64,000 nt of DNA. Origin: Neptunomonas qingdaonensis (GTDB taxonomy: Bacteria > Pseudomonadota > Gammaproteobacteria > Pseudomonadales > Balneatricaceae). Below the pieces are notes generated by a model. It was given only the letters and a program-made list of their open reading frames with translations, searched no databases and was not told the origin of the DNA. This document shows positions 7,912-17,563 of this stretch, in pieces (position 1 is the stretch's first letter; the number at the start of each line of letters is the position of its first letter). The position numbers and the translations under genes are program-made. The stretch covers positions 434,001-498,000 of the forward strand of contig NZ_FOOU01000001.1 in NCBI RefSeq assembly GCF_900113275.1. The letters run 5' to 3'.

Positions 7912-10101
7912 TTAATGCATGTCGTAAGGGTCTACATCTATGCTCCAGCGTATCCTGCTTGCCAGCGGATGATCTTCTATGCCCAGGCATAGGTGGCTTA
8001 AAGAGTGTTGAAGCAGCGGGCGGGATTGGCTTGATAAAATTAGCTGTGAACGAAATACGCCTGCCCGTTTTTCCATGGGTGAGGGAAACGGGCCTGACCA
8101 ATGTATCTGAGAAAAAAAAGCGCTTTGCTGCTCTTTAATTGAGTGCAAAAAACCTTCGGCTCGTCCTGAGTGGGGAGCTTCTGCCCGGATGATGGCAATA
8201 TGCTGGTAGGGCGGGAGTTGATATTGCTGGCGTAGTTTAAGCTCCTCCTGAGCAAAAACTTCATAGCCTTTTGTAGCCAGTAAATTGAGCAAGGGGTGTT
8301 CTGCGTGGTGAGTTTGTAATATGACTTTTCCCGGGTGGTCTGCTCGCCCGGCTCTTCCTGCTACCTGTATGATCATTTGGGCGGTCCGTTCCATGCCTCT
8401 GAAGTCGGTGCTGAAAAGGCCTGAATCGGCATCGAGAATGGCGACCAGCGTGACTTTAGGGAAATGGTGTCCTTTTGCCAGCATTTGTGTGCCCACCAGA
8501 ATGCAGGGCGATCCGTTGTGTACCTGATCCATTATCTTTGCCATTGACCCTTTTCGCGCTGTGCTGTCGCGGTCAACTCTGAGTATAGGTGTGTCAGGAA
8601 ACAGTTTGTTCAGTGTTTGTTCGGTTCTCTCTGTGCCGGCGCCTACGGGTTTTAGTGCGTGGCTGCCGCATTGGTCGCAGCGCACAGGAATGGGTCGTTG
8701 GCTGTCGCAATGGTGGCAATGCAAGTGCGCTGGTTGTTGGTGCAGTGTCATCCGGGCGTCGCAGCGTTTGCATTCAGCCAGGGCGCCGCAGTCATGGCAT
8801 ATCAAACTAGGAGCAAAGCCGCGGCGGTTGATGAACACCAGTACTTGTGTGCCTTGTTGCAGGTGTTGCTGTATCTGTGTGATCAGCTCAGAAGAGAGAC
8901 CGTTATTTAGCGGGAGTCTCTTGATATCCATTAGCTGGAATTCCGGAGCGCTGGCATTACCCGCACGTGAGCGAATCGTCAGATGTTGGTAGCGTTGTTG
9001 TGCGCAGTTATGTAAAGACTCGAGTGAGGGGGTGGCGCTTCCCAGAACAATAGGTACTTGTTCTGCGTGGGCCCGCACAACGGCCAGATCTCTGGCTGAA
9101 TAACGAAACCCCTCCTGTTGCTTGAAGGAGCTGTCGTGTTCTTCATCAATAATGATAATACCCGGCGATTTTAACGGCGTGAAAATGGCAGAGCGGGTGC
9201 CAATGACAATAGGCGCTTCTCCCTGAGCTGCTTGCATCCAGGCGTCGAAGCGTTGTTTGTCAGTCAGGCTCGAGTGCAAAGCAACCACTGGAACGCGGAA
9301 GCGACTTTTAAAACGCTGCAGTGTCTGCGGAGTCAGGCCTATCTCGGGCACAAGGATCAGCGCCTGCAAGCCTTTCTTCAGCACCTCATGTATGGCCTGA
9401 AGGTATACTTCGGTTTTGCCTGAACCGGTGATGCCGTCAAGCAGGAAGGTGTTGAAGCCTTGTTGTTGTGTAATCTGCTGCAACGCGCTTTGTTGTTCTG
9501 GGTGTAACGGTAGTGGTGCCTCTTTGATGAGGTGTTCTGCTTCAGGAAGACTATGTGTTTGTTTGAATTTGATGATCAGGTTTTTGTTTTCCAGTGTGGT
9601 GAGAAGATAGGCTTGCCCTCCTTCTGCCCGAATGGCTTCTTTACTGATGCCTTGAGGGTGCTCGGCAATCAGCTGGTATAGGGCTTGCTGCTGATGTGCT
9701 TTATCCGACAGGTTTGCCGCCGAGGTGTCTGGCATTACTTTCCACAGATAGGTATGCGAAGCCACGCCTTCGCCGCCTTTGCGCAAAAATACAGGAAGTG
9801 ACTGGAGTAGCGCATCCCCGATTGGATGTTGATAATAATCTGCTGCCCACAGAGCCAGATCACGGATATATTGTGGTTGCAGTGGGCTGCTATCCAGTAT
9901 TTCAATTACGGGCTTTAATTTGTTGAGAGGGACATCCGTTTCTGTGACGACTTCTAATAATAAGCCGACTAATTCACGTCGGCCAAAGGGTACTTTGACG
10001 CGGGTGCCTGGTTGGTATGTTCCGATCTCTGCGTGGTCGGGGGGCAGGTAATCAAAATAACGCCTGAGCGGAGAGGGAATAGCCACGCGAAGAAAAATCA
10101 T
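7912..10101 (-). CDS. priA: Primosomal replication restart helicase PriA
   Basis: PriA recognises stalled forks and D-loops and reloads the replicative helicase. The protein has 729 residues, close to the E. coli length. In order: a 3'-OH-binding N-terminal domain (about 1-105, YFDYLPP and GTRVKVPFGRR), Walker A GITGSGKT at about 223-230, the DEEH helicase box in IIIDEEHDSSFKQQ, an eight-cysteine zinc region (CHDCGALAECKRC, then CHHCDSQRPIPVRCDQCG), and helicase motifs V and VI (GTQMLAKGHHFP, QVAGRAGRADHPG). It is divergent from rpmE across about 200 bp. Confidence 0.97.
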   Translation of the reverse strand: MIFLRVAIPSPLRRYFDYLPPDHAEIGTYQPGTRVKVPFGRRELVGLLLEVVTETDVPLNKLKPVIEILDSSPLQPQYIRDLALWAADYYQHPIGDALLQSLPVFLRKGGEGVASHTYLWKVMPDTSAANLSDKAHQQQALYQLIAEHPQGISKEAIRAEGGQAYLLTTLENKNLIIKFKQTHSLPEAEHLIKEAPLPLHPEQQSALQQITQQQGFNTFLLDGITGSGKTEVYLQAIHEVLKKGLQALILVPEIGLTPQTLQRFKSRFRVPVVALHSSLTDKQRFDAWMQAAQGEAPIVIGTRSAIFTPLKSPGIIIIDEEHDSSFKQQEGFRYSARDLAVVRAHAEQVPIVLGSATPSLESLHNCAQQRYQHLTIRSRAGNASAPEFQLMDIKRLPLNNGLSSELITQIQQHLQQGTQVLVFINRRGFAPSLICHDCGALAECKRCDARMTLHQQPAHLHCHHCDSQRPIPVRCDQCGSHALKPVGAGTERTEQTLNKLFPDTPILRVDRDSTARKGSMAKIMDQVHNGSPCILVGTQMLAKGHHFPKVTLVAILDADSGLFSTDFRGMERTAQMIIQVAGRAGRADHPGKVILQTHHAEHPLLNLLATKGYEVFAQEELKLRQQYQLPPYQHIAIIRAEAPHSGRAEGFLHSIKEQQSAFFSQIHWSGPFPSPMEKRAGVFRSQLILSSQSRPLLQHSLSHLCLGIEDHPLASRIRWSIDVDPYDMH

Positions 10102-10174
10102 GAATTTACGCTTTACTGAATGTTGAATGCTTTAGTGTATGTGCTTTTGTTGTTGGTTTAAATGGTATACATGC

Positions 10175-10203
10175 TTGCGGCATAAGGTATCTGTCCGTAT
10201 AAT
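10175..10203 (+). promoter_or_regulatory. Promoter and leader region of rpmE
   Basis: TTGCGG (10175-10180) and a perfect TATAAT (10198-10203) are spaced 17 bp apart. The predicted transcript starts near 10209 and leaves about 100 bases of leader before the rpmE ATG at 10310. L31 genes in gammaproteobacteria are known to carry autoregulatory leaders, so this leader (10209-10309) is a candidate. I see small stems, for example CCGGT with ATCGG near 10226-10240, but cannot confirm a family match. Confidence 0.65.
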
Positions 10204-10309
10204 CTGCCGCCTAATCATTATTAGCCGGTCGAGTATCGGTTATTTTTATTTGTACGGTGCCTGGCATGTAGATCAGGTGGCGGTGCAGAAACAACTCCTG
10301 AGGTTTATT

Positions 10310-10534
10310 ATGAAAGCGGACATCCATCCGAAGTATGAAGACGTTACTATCACTTGTTCTTGTGGTAACGAAATGAAGACACGTTCAGCTATGTGCCATG
10401 ATATGCACGTAGATGTATGCAGCCAGTGCCATCCTTTCTATACTGGTAAGCAGAAAGAAGCGACTACTGGTGGCCGTATCGATCGCTTTAATAAGCGTTT
10501 TGGTGCTATCGGTACTAAAAAAGCCGCTGAATGA
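10310..10534 (+). CDS. rpmE: 50S ribosomal protein L31 (zinc-binding form)
   Basis: This small 50S subunit protein has 74 residues. It starts [19 protein letters not shown], exactly as in the family. CSC at 16-18 plus the later [12 protein letters not shown] provide the zinc-binding cysteines, so this is the zinc (C+) form rather than the zinc-independent YkgM-like paralogue. [12 protein letters not shown] near the C-terminus is also typical. The ATG at 10310 is fixed by homology and by CTCCTGAGG upstream; the longer open frame to 10139 runs through the promoter. Its stop codon overlaps the start of the next gene (ATGA at 10531). Confidence 0.96.
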   Translation: MKADIHPKYEDVTITCSCGNEMKTRSAMCHDMHVDVCSQCHPFYTGKQKEATTGGRIDRFNKRFGAIGTKKAAE

Positions 10535-11313
10535 TCAGGCAGTTGTTGAAAAAGGCACTCTTTATGAGTGCCTTTTTTGTGTCCGTCATTTCATCTCTTA
10601 TTTCACCGCTGCAGGCATCTGAACGTTGTGAATCGACCCTTACAAAAGAAAAGGTTTCGGTACGCTATGTCTACGATGGCGATACATTGCAATTGTCGGA
10701 TCGCCGAAAAGTCCGTTTGGTTGGCTTAAATACGCCGGAACTGAAAGAGGGGCCTGCCTGGTCTCGGTTTGTTGCCAAACAGGCGAAATCGACTCTGCAG
10801 CAATGGTTATCATTACAACAGAATGTTTATCTTCAGGTAGAGCAGGATGCGCGCGATGACTATGGTCGCATTTTGGGTTATCTGGTCAATGCTAAAGGAG
10901 AAGATCCGGCTGTTGCTTTGCTTGAAAAGGGTTTGGCTTACGCCGTGGTGATTGCCCCGAATATTGAAAAGCAGCGATGTTACTTTGCCGCAGAGAAAAG
11001 GGCGCGGCTCGCGGATGTGGGCGTTTGGGCGCAGGCTGCAGTTATTCGAGCGAAAAATCTCAATAAAAAACTAACAGGGTTTTCGTTGGTTCAAGGCAAA
11101 GTAACACGTCAGTTTCACTTTAAAACCTCTGAGGCTGTTGTTCTGGATGATAATCTCGTCGTCATGCTAAAGGGCGTTTCTCGTTTGCCATCTCTTGCTG
11201 GCAAAGAAGTTCGGGTGAGAGGCTGGGTTCAGGCTAGAAAGTTCACTCGTGATGCTTTTTCCACCCGCTTTACGGTTTATTTGAACCATATGGCCAACGT
11301 CGAAATACTCTGA
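10531..11313 (+). CDS. Secreted staphylococcal-nuclease-type thermonuclease
   Basis: A predicted exported nuclease of 260 residues. The N-terminus [22 protein letters not shown] followed by LISPLQA is a good signal peptide with a basic n-region; cleavage is likely after about residue 30. The SNase domain (about 40-165) keeps the active-site set: YDGDT, the Arg in [10 protein letters not shown], the Glu of TPE, and the Arg of [12 protein letters not shown]-terminal domain of about 75 residues (from [14 protein letters not shown]) looks like an added OB-type beta domain. The start overlaps the rpmE stop (ATGA), and the rpmE terminator hairpin lies within the signal-peptide codons. Confidence 0.82.
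   Translation: MIRQLLKKALFMSAFFVSVISSLISPLQASERCESTLTKEKVSVRYVYDGDTLQLSDRRKVRLVGLNTPELKEGPAWSRFVAKQAKSTLQQWLSLQQNVYLQVEQDARDDYGRILGYLVNAKGEDPAVALLEKGLAYAVVIAPNIEKQRCYFAAEKRARLADVGVWAQAAVIRAKNLNKKLTGFSLVQGKVTRQFHFKTSEAVVLDDNLVVMLKGVSRLPSLAGKEVRVRGWVQARKFTRDAFSTRFTVYLNHMANVEIL
10551..10579 (+). terminator. Intrinsic terminator of rpmE inside the nuclease gene
   Basis: AAAGGCACTC (10551-10560), a TTTAT loop, and GAGTGCCTTT (10566-10575) form a perfect 10-bp stem ending in a run of T (to 10578). It begins about 17 bases after the rpmE stop codon and falls within codons 7-16 of the nuclease frame. An internal in-frame ATG (10564) lies in the loop. Confidence 0.8.
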
Positions 11314-11443
11314 TTATGTATACTAGTAGGGTTAAGATTATTACGTCCTTAGTTGGGGGGGAGTTGTTCAGTTCAGGTCTTTTCTATATGATTGAACGCC
11401 TGTCTTTTGTTATAAAATTGTTACAAAAATTGGAACAGCAATC

Positions 11444-12709
11444 ATGTCTGAAGATCTGAAACAAGCGGCACTGGATTACCATGAATTTCCTCGTCCAGGC
11501 AAAATTAGTGTTGAGATTACAACCCCAGCAGCAACGGCACGTGATCTTGCTTTGGCTTATAGCCCAGGTGTAGCTGAGCCTGTCCGTGAAATCGCGCGTG
11601 ACCCTGATAATGCATATCGATATACCGCTAAAGGCAATTTAGTGGCAGTAATTACTAACGGTACGGCGATTCTTGGCTTGGGTGATTTAGGCCCGTTGGC
11701 CTCTAAGCCAGTGATGGAAGGAAAGGCGCTGCTGTTTAAACTGTTTGCAGGCATTGACTCTGTTGATATTGAAGTAGATGCAGAAAGCCCACAGGCTTTT
11801 ATCGATACAGTCGCACGCATAGCCGAAACCTTTGGTGGCATTAATCTTGAAGATATTAAAGCGCCAGAGTGTTTCGAAATTGAGCGTGCGTTGATCGAGC
11901 GTTGTAATATTCCTGTGTTCCACGATGATCAGCACGGTACTGCTATTGTTACTGCTGCTGGCATGATCAGTGCGTTGGAAATTGCCGGTAAAAAACTCGA
12001 AGACGCACAAATTGTTACTTTGGGTGCGGGTGCTGCGGCTTCTGCGTGCATGAAGCTGTTGATCAACCTGGGTGCCAAAGTTGAAAACATCTACATGCTT
12101 GACCGTAAGGGTGTTATCCATTCTGGCCGTGAAGATTTGACACCAGAGAAAGCGATTTTTGCTACTGAAACAGATAAACGTACGTTAGATGATGCTATTG
12201 AAGGCGCTGATGTGTTTGTTGGTCTATCGGGGCCAAATCTGCTATCAGCCGAACAGCTGAAAAAAATGGCAGCTACACCGGTTGTTTTTGCTTGTGCAAA
12301 TCCGGATCCTGAAATTGCACCAGCGGTTGCTCATGCGGCGCGTAATGATGTGATTATGGCAACAGGTCGTTCTGACTACCCTAACCAGGTTAACAACGTG
12401 TTGGGCTTCCCGTTCATCTTCCGCGGCGCATTGGATGTACGTGCATCCGTTATCAACGAAGAGATGAAAGAAGCGGCTGTATATGCGTTGGTTAAACTGG
12501 CTAAAGAACCTGTTCCACAGGATGTTTTGGATGCATACGGTCTGGAGTCTCTGGAATTTGGTCCTGAGTACATCATTCCAAAACCAACAGACTCACGTTT
12601 GTTTGGTGCATTGTCTATGGCGGTTGCTCAGGCAGCGATTGATACCGGTGTTGCGCGTTTGCCGCTACCTGCTCACTATCCACTGACAACCCTGGCTGAT
12701 ATTACTTAA
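11444..12709 (+). CDS. maeB: Malic enzyme, short NADP-type form
   Basis: Malic enzyme converts malate to pyruvate and CO2 with reduction of NAD(P). The protein has 421 residues, the length of the malic-enzyme core without the phosphotransacetylase-like domain of E. coli MaeB. Visible motifs are LALAYSPGVAEP (about 30-42), TNGTAILGLGDLGPLASKPVMEGK (catalytic Tyr/Lys region), NLEDIKAPECFEIE and VFHDDQHGTA (metal site), and the nucleotide fold TLGAGAAASACMKLL. A weak promoter (TTGAAC, 15 bp, TAAAAT, near 11392-11418) may serve it. A symmetrical terminator follows. Confidence 0.93.
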   Translation: MSEDLKQAALDYHEFPRPGKISVEITTPAATARDLALAYSPGVAEPVREIARDPDNAYRYTAKGNLVAVITNGTAILGLGDLGPLASKPVMEGKALLFKLFAGIDSVDIEVDAESPQAFIDTVARIAETFGGINLEDIKAPECFEIERALIERCNIPVFHDDQHGTAIVTAAGMISALEIAGKKLEDAQIVTLGAGAAASACMKLLINLGAKVENIYMLDRKGVIHSGREDLTPEKAIFATETDKRTLDDAIEGADVFVGLSGPNLLSAEQLKKMAATPVVFACANPDPEIAPAVAHAARNDVIMATGRSDYPNQVNNVLGFPFIFRGALDVRASVINEEMKEAAVYALVKLAKEPVPQDVLDAYGLESLEFGPEYIIPKPTDSRLFGALSMAVAQAAIDTGVARLPLPAHYPLTTLADIT

Positions 12710-12730
12710 TATCTCCTCTCGTTTCTCAAG

Positions 12731-12763
12731 CATAAAAAAACCGGTAATACCGGTTTTTTTATG
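12731..12763. terminator. Bidirectional terminator between malic enzyme and PBP1A genes
   Basis: CAT, seven A, CCGGT, then AATA, then CCGG, seven T, ATG: a nearly symmetrical hairpin with A-run and T-run flanks. It can stop transcripts from both convergent genes. Confidence 0.85.
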
Positions 12764-12787
12764 CGCGCACGGTTCTAAAAAAGCGTT

Positions 12788-15148
12788 CTAAAAAATCTCT
12801 TCAGTAGATTTTCCACTACCTTGTCCTCTTTCGGGGACACCGCGGCGCGGTGTTTCTTCGGCCTTAAAGTATTCGAAAATAGTATTGCTTTGGTTCGGGC
12901 TGGCGCGCATGCCTGTATTAGCGTCGATGCGTATCTGGACAATGCCGTCGGGTGTGGGCAGCGGAGACTCTGGGGTATCTGCCAGGGCGGCTCTCATGAA
13001 ATCGATCCAGATGGGCAGGGCTGCCGTGCCACCAAATTCTGAGCGTCCCAGCGGTGCTGGCTGGTCGAAGCCAACCCAGGACGTGGTAACCAGCTTGCTA
13101 TTAAAGCCAGTGAACCAGGCGTCTTTTTGCTCGTTGGTTGTGCCGGTTTTTCCCGCCAGGTCGCTCCTTTTCAGGACTTTAGCTCTTGTTCCTGTGCCGC
13201 GGCGGATAACATCCTGCATGATGCTATAAAGTAAAAAGTTGGTGCGTTTGTCCATGATGCGCTGTGCGATGTTTTGTTCTGTATTGTCATTATTTGTGGA
13301 GCAATCGGGACAGACAACGGGGGTTTTAGTAGCAAAAATAGTTTCGCCATATTGGTCGTTAATGCGTTCAATGAAGTAAGGTGTGATTTTGTAGCCGCCA
13401 TTGGCAAGCGCCGCATAGCCGGTTACCAGTTCGAGTGGTGTGACATCAGCGCTGCCCAGAGCCAGTGATAAATTAGCCGGTAGTCTGTCAGGATCAAAAC
13501 CAAATCGCGATAAATACTCGATCCCTTTTTCGAAACCCAGCGAGCGTAGCAGGCGAATAGAGACCAGGTTCCGGGATTTGTACAAGCCGACTCTCAGTCG
13601 GGTGGGGCCTGAGAACTCTCTGCTGGAGTTTTCCGGGCGCCAATTGCCATCAAGGCCTTTATCTTGTAATACGATAGGCGCGTCATTAATGATGGAGGCG
13701 GGCGTAAACCCATTTTCCATGGCGGCCGCGTAAATAAAGGGTTTGATATTAGAACCCGGCTGGCGGTGTGCCTGAATGGCGCGGTTGAACTTGTTGTGCG
13801 TGAAGCTGAATCCGCCCACGAGTGAGCGAATAGCGCCTGTTTGCGGTGTCATGGCGATCAAAGCACCTTGAACTTGTGGGATTTGACTGAGTTCCCAGAA
13901 TTCACCTGTGTCCAGGATGCGCACCAGGTCTCCCTCTTTTACAACATCGCTGGCTTTTTTTGGCATGGCTCCATAGTAGTTAACGGTTTTAAAGGCTTTT
14001 GCCCAGCTTAAACCTTCCCATGGCAGTGTAATCAGTTCTCCGTTTTTGCGCTGCGCGATGGCACTTTTTTCTGCAACACTAATAATGATGGCAGGTTCAA
14101 GCTGCGCGAAAGTGGATTCGCTTTGAAGTAACGATGTTACTTCCATGGCTGAAAGGCCTTGAATCGCATGCTGTTTTTCGGCGCCTTGATAACCATGCCG
14201 TTTGACGTAGTCGATCAGGCCGTCACGTACCGCCAAATTGGCAGCTGTCTGCATTTTACTATCGAGTGTTGTATAGACACTAAACCCGTCGGTGTATAAC
14301 TCTTCACCATACTGGTCATATAGCTCCCCCCTGACCATCTCGGCGATATAGGGGGCGTAGAGTTCTATTTCGGTACTATGGTATGCCGCTGTAACGGGGG
14401 CAAGCAAAGCGGCGTCGAGTTCCTCTTTAGTGATGAAGGACAGGCTGTGCATGCGCCCCAGAATCCAGTTTCTACGTTCAATGGCGCGATCAGGATTGGT
14501 AATGGGGTTGAAGGCAGAAGGAGCCTTGGGAAGTCCGGCGATCATGGCCAGTTGAGGTAATGCCAGTTCATCAATATTTTTACCGTAATACACATTCGAT
14601 GCAGATTGAATGCCGTAGGAGCGATGTCCCAGATAGATCTTGTTGACGTATAGCTCGAATATTTCTTCTTTGGAAAGGAATTGTTCTATTTTTAACGCTA
14701 AGAGAATTTCACTGAATTTACGTTCAAAGGTGCGTTCTCTTGTCAGGAAAAAGTTTTTCGCAACCTGCATCGTAATGGTGGAGCCGCCGCTCTGTATTTT
14801 GCCGGTTGACACCAGTTCAAATGCAGCACGGGATAGGCCGAGTGGATCGATGCCATAGTGTTCAAAAAATCGGCTATCTTCTGCTGATTGAAGTGCTTGA
14901 ACAAACCTTTCAGGAATTTTGTCGTATGTGATGGGGATGCGTTTTTTCTCACCAAACTCTGCTATCAGTTTGCCATCAGCGGATAAAACTTTAAGCGGAG
15001 TTTGCAACTTAATATCACGCAAGGTTTCCACATCAGGAAGTGTGGGCGCAAAGTGTTGGTAAAGGCCTATTGCCGCAATTGCGCCTAATATAAGGCCGAC
15101 AAACATAAGAATTATAAAGAAGCGGAAAAGCGATTTAAGCACGCGCAT
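12788..15148 (-). CDS. mrcA: Penicillin-binding protein 1A (bifunctional transglycosylase/transpeptidase)
   Basis: A class A PBP that polymerises and cross-links peptidoglycan; about 786 residues. A short cytoplasmic tail is followed by a membrane anchor (about 10-30). The glycosyltransferase domain has the catalytic Glu in AEDSRFFEHYG (about residue 90). The transpeptidase domain has SNIK (in RQPGSNIKPF), SRN and KTGT (in LAGKTGTTNEQKDAWF). An inserted OB-like domain between them is typical of PBP1A. The ATG at 15148 with AGGG upstream is preferred over a TTG at 15175 that has no ribosome binding site. The gene is divergent from pilM, the common arrangement in gammaproteobacteria. Confidence 0.95.
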   Translation of the reverse strand: MRVLKSLFRFFIILMFVGLILGAIAAIGLYQHFAPTLPDVETLRDIKLQTPLKVLSADGKLIAEFGEKKRIPITYDKIPERFVQALQSAEDSRFFEHYGIDPLGLSRAAFELVSTGKIQSGGSTITMQVAKNFFLTRERTFERKFSEILLALKIEQFLSKEEIFELYVNKIYLGHRSYGIQSASNVYYGKNIDELALPQLAMIAGLPKAPSAFNPITNPDRAIERRNWILGRMHSLSFITKEELDAALLAPVTAAYHSTEIELYAPYIAEMVRGELYDQYGEELYTDGFSVYTTLDSKMQTAANLAVRDGLIDYVKRHGYQGAEKQHAIQGLSAMEVTSLLQSESTFAQLEPAIIISVAEKSAIAQRKNGELITLPWEGLSWAKAFKTVNYYGAMPKKASDVVKEGDLVRILDTGEFWELSQIPQVQGALIAMTPQTGAIRSLVGGFSFTHNKFNRAIQAHRQPGSNIKPFIYAAAMENGFTPASIINDAPIVLQDKGLDGNWRPENSSREFSGPTRLRVGLYKSRNLVSIRLLRSLGFEKGIEYLSRFGFDPDRLPANLSLALGSADVTPLELVTGYAALANGGYKITPYFIERINDQYGETIFATKTPVVCPDCSTNNDNTEQNIAQRIMDKRTNFLLYSIMQDVIRRGTGTRAKVLKRSDLAGKTGTTNEQKDAWFTGFNSKLVTTSWVGFDQPAPLGRSEFGGTAALPIWIDFMRAALADTPESPLPTPDGIVQIRIDANTGMRASPNQSNTIFEYFKAEETPRRGVPERGQGSGKSTEEIF

Positions 15149-15296
15149 ACTGACCCTGTAGAAGTTTTTAATCAATAAAATACATCATATCGGCGCTAAT
15201 ATACCCTCTCTAGCTGAATTAGAGTTTAATTTTTTCGATTTTGTGTCTAAAGTCATTAGGTAGAAGCTAAATTTATATATTCAAAGGAAAAATTAA

Positions 15297-16358
15297 GTGG
15301 TCAGCTTTTTCGGGAAGAAAACGGCCAGCTGGGTCGGTGTAGATATAGGTTCGTCGTCGGTTAAGTTGGTTGTCTTGTCCAGGCATGGGAGTCTGATCGG
15401 ACTGGATGCCTATGCAGTCGTATCACTGCCACCGACGGCGGTTGTAGATGGTAATCTCCAAGAGGTTCAGGCAGTAACAGAAGCGATTGGGCGTGCTATC
15501 AAAATCTGTGGTATCAAACAAGGTAATGCGATTGCCGCCGTTCCTTCGTCTGCCGTTATTATTAAGCGGATGGAGCTCAGTAGTGCCTTTTCTGAAGTTG
15601 AACTGGAAGATCAGGTGAAAGTTGAAGCTGATCAATTTATTCCCTATCCCCTCGATGAGGTGGCCCTTGATTTTGAAATTCTGGGCGAGTCACGCAGTCG
15701 TCCGGAATTGAATGATCTGTTGCTGGTGGCTTGTCGGCGTGATGACGTGGATCAGCGCGAAGATGCAATCAATGCAGCAGGCCTTAAGTGTGAGGTTGTG
15801 GATGTTGACACCTATGCGATAGAGCGCGTGTTCCCCATGTTGCTGAATGACAACCTTAAAAGCGATGAGATGGTGGCAATCATTGACGTTGGAGCGGCGA
15901 CGCTGACGCTGAATGTGATGCGTGATCATAAAATAATTTATAATCGCGAACAGTCTTTCGGTGGTAATGATCTTACCACCAACATCCATCATCAGTATGG
16001 CATGGCCATTGACGAGGTAGAGCAGGCGTTGAGGTTGGGCGAGATTAGCGAGGAAGTGCAGGAAACCGTCATTCAGCCTTTCCGTTTAACCGTATCCCAG
16101 CAGGTTTCTCGTGCATTACAGTTCTTTTATTCATCCGGTGTGCAGCATCAATTAACCAAAATTTATTTATGTGGTGGCGTCGCTTCTATTGATGGCTTGG
16201 TTGATATTATCGGTGAAGAATTAGGTATTCCTGTGAGCATCGCTAATCCGTTTGAGCAAATGGATATTGGTGTGAAAGTAAACAAAGAAAGATTAGTGAA
16301 AGATACACCCGCATTGGTGAAGGCCTGTGGGCTGGCACTTAGATCATTTGATCAATAG
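15297..16358 (+). CDS. pilM: Type IV pilus assembly ATPase-like protein PilM
   Basis: PilM is a cytoplasmic actin/FtsA-like protein that binds the PilN N-terminus and links the pilus motor to the alignment complex. The 353 residues show an actin-fold nucleotide site: GVDIGSSSVKLVVLS near the start, IIDVGAATLTLNVM in the middle and YLCGGVASIDGL towards the end. The start is a GTG preceded by AAAGGA. It is the first gene of pilMNOPQ, and the cytoplasmic residues INLRPWRE at the PilN N-terminus are the known docking site. Confidence 0.95.
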   Translation: MVSFFGKKTASWVGVDIGSSSVKLVVLSRHGSLIGLDAYAVVSLPPTAVVDGNLQEVQAVTEAIGRAIKICGIKQGNAIAAVPSSAVIIKRMELSSAFSEVELEDQVKVEADQFIPYPLDEVALDFEILGESRSRPELNDLLLVACRRDDVDQREDAINAAGLKCEVVDVDTYAIERVFPMLLNDNLKSDEMVAIIDVGAATLTLNVMRDHKIIYNREQSFGGNDLTTNIHHQYGMAIDEVEQALRLGEISEEVQETVIQPFRLTVSQQVSRALQFFYSSGVQHQLTKIYLCGGVASIDGLVDIIGEELGIPVSIANPFEQMDIGVKVNKERLVKDTPALVKACGLALRSFDQ

Positions 16359-16367
16359 GGAATAGTG

Positions 16368-16961
16368 ATGGCAAAAATTAATTTACGACCATGGCGGGAG
16401 GAGCGTGCGGCAGCCAGGCAAAAAGATTTCATTACAAATCTGATTGCTTCTGCCATATGTGCGGCCGCTCTTGTACTGATGATGGGCTACTATTACGACG
16501 TGCAGATGGATCGGCAAAATACCCGCAATGGTTTCTTGAAGACCAATATATCTAAGCTTGATGAAAGAATTAAGGAGATTGAAGATCTGAAGCGCCAGCG
16601 TGAGCGTCTGCTTGAGCGGCTTAACGCTATTCAGGAGCTGCAGGGCAACCGACCTATTATCGTTCGTAATTTTGATGAATTAGTAAGAGTCCTGCCGGAT
16701 GGCTTGCATTATGACTTCTTGCAAAGAAAAGAAGCAGGTGGGGATTCTATACAGATCAAAGGATTAGCCGCAGAGAACAAAGACGTATCCGAGCTGATGC
16801 GGCGTTTGAATCGCTCCATCTGGTTTGGCGAGCCTAATCTTTCTAAAGTGAGCGCGTTAGGGAGCACAGCGCCGGGACGTAAAGCGTTGGCGTTGGCAGA
16901 TATAAGAGCGTTTGATCTGTCGGTGGTACTCACCAAGCCTAAAGCAGAGGATGCAAAATGA
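16368..16961 (+). CDS. pilN: Type IV pilus inner-membrane alignment protein PilN
   Basis: PilN is a bitopic inner-membrane protein that pairs with PilO and binds PilM. The N-terminus MAKINLRPWREERAA is the conserved PilM-binding peptide. A membrane segment spans about 23-43 (NLIASAICAAALVLMMGYYY), then a coiled coil (LDERIKEIEDLKRQRERLLERL) leads to the periplasmic ferredoxin-like domain. The ATG at 16368 gives the family N-terminus; AGGG lies upstream. The stop overlaps the pilO start (ATGA). Confidence 0.94.
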   Translation: MAKINLRPWREERAAARQKDFITNLIASAICAAALVLMMGYYYDVQMDRQNTRNGFLKTNISKLDERIKEIEDLKRQRERLLERLNAIQELQGNRPIIVRNFDELVRVLPDGLHYDFLQRKEAGGDSIQIKGLAAENKDVSELMRRLNRSIWFGEPNLSKVSALGSTAPGRKALALADIRAFDLSVVLTKPKAEDAK

Positions 16962-17563
16962 ACAAACAATCATTTAAAAATGCATTTCAAGGCTTTGATC
17001 CCAATAACTTAGATTTGAATAGCGCAGGAAACTGGCCTATAGGTATAAAGGCAATTGTTTATCTTCTTATTATGATTGGGGTTGTTTTTGCCGGAATTCA
17101 CTTTTATGTCAATGAACAGCATGTTCAGCTTGAGCGTGAAATTCAAAAAGAAAGTCAGTTGAAACAAGAGTTCGAAAAGAAATCATTTCAGGTTGCGAAT
17201 CTGGCGGCTCTGAGAAAACAGATGGAAGATGTTGAAGGAAAGTTCTCAGAGCTTTTGGGGCAACTTCCGACGGATAAAGAAGTGCCGGGTTTGCTTGAGG
17301 ATATTAGTGATATTGGTCGGGCAGCAGGGCTTCAGATTGAGCAGATTGCTTTGGCCGGTGAACGTAAAGAAAAGTTTTATATCGAGTTGCCGATAAATAT
17401 AGAAGTAAAAGGGACGTATCATCAGATGGGGCAGTTTGTTAGTGGTGTTGCTGCGATAGAGCGAATAGTGACATTGCATGACTATACACTAAAGCCTACT
17501 AATGATGGCACGCTGGAGATGCTAATCAGTGCAAAGACTTATCGTTATGATGATACTGAATAA
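16958..17563 (+). CDS. pilO: Type IV pilus inner-membrane alignment protein PilO
   Basis: PilO forms heterodimers with PilN and contacts PilP. The protein has 201 residues: a short cytoplasmic region, a membrane segment at about 25-47 (IGIKAIVYLLIMIGVVFAGIH), a coiled coil (about 50-95), and a periplasmic domain with GLLEDISDIGRAAGLQIEQI and a closing region ending RIVTLHDYTLKP, as in Pseudomonas PilO. It overlaps pilN by four bases and the pilP start by 17. Confidence 0.94.
   Translation: MNKQSFKNAFQGFDPNNLDLNSAGNWPIGIKAIVYLLIMIGVVFAGIHFYVNEQHVQLEREIQKESQLKQEFEKKSFQVANLAALRKQMEDVEGKFSELLGQLPTDKEVPGLLEDISDIGRAAGLQIEQIALAGERKEKFYIELPINIEVKGTYHQMGQFVSGVAAIERIVTLHDYTLKPTNDGTLEMLISAKTYRYDDTE

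Noticed and set aside
7790-8264. Open frames on the minus strand beside the end of priA
   Set aside because: They overlap the conserved PriA C-terminus in other frames and show no motif; they are shadows.
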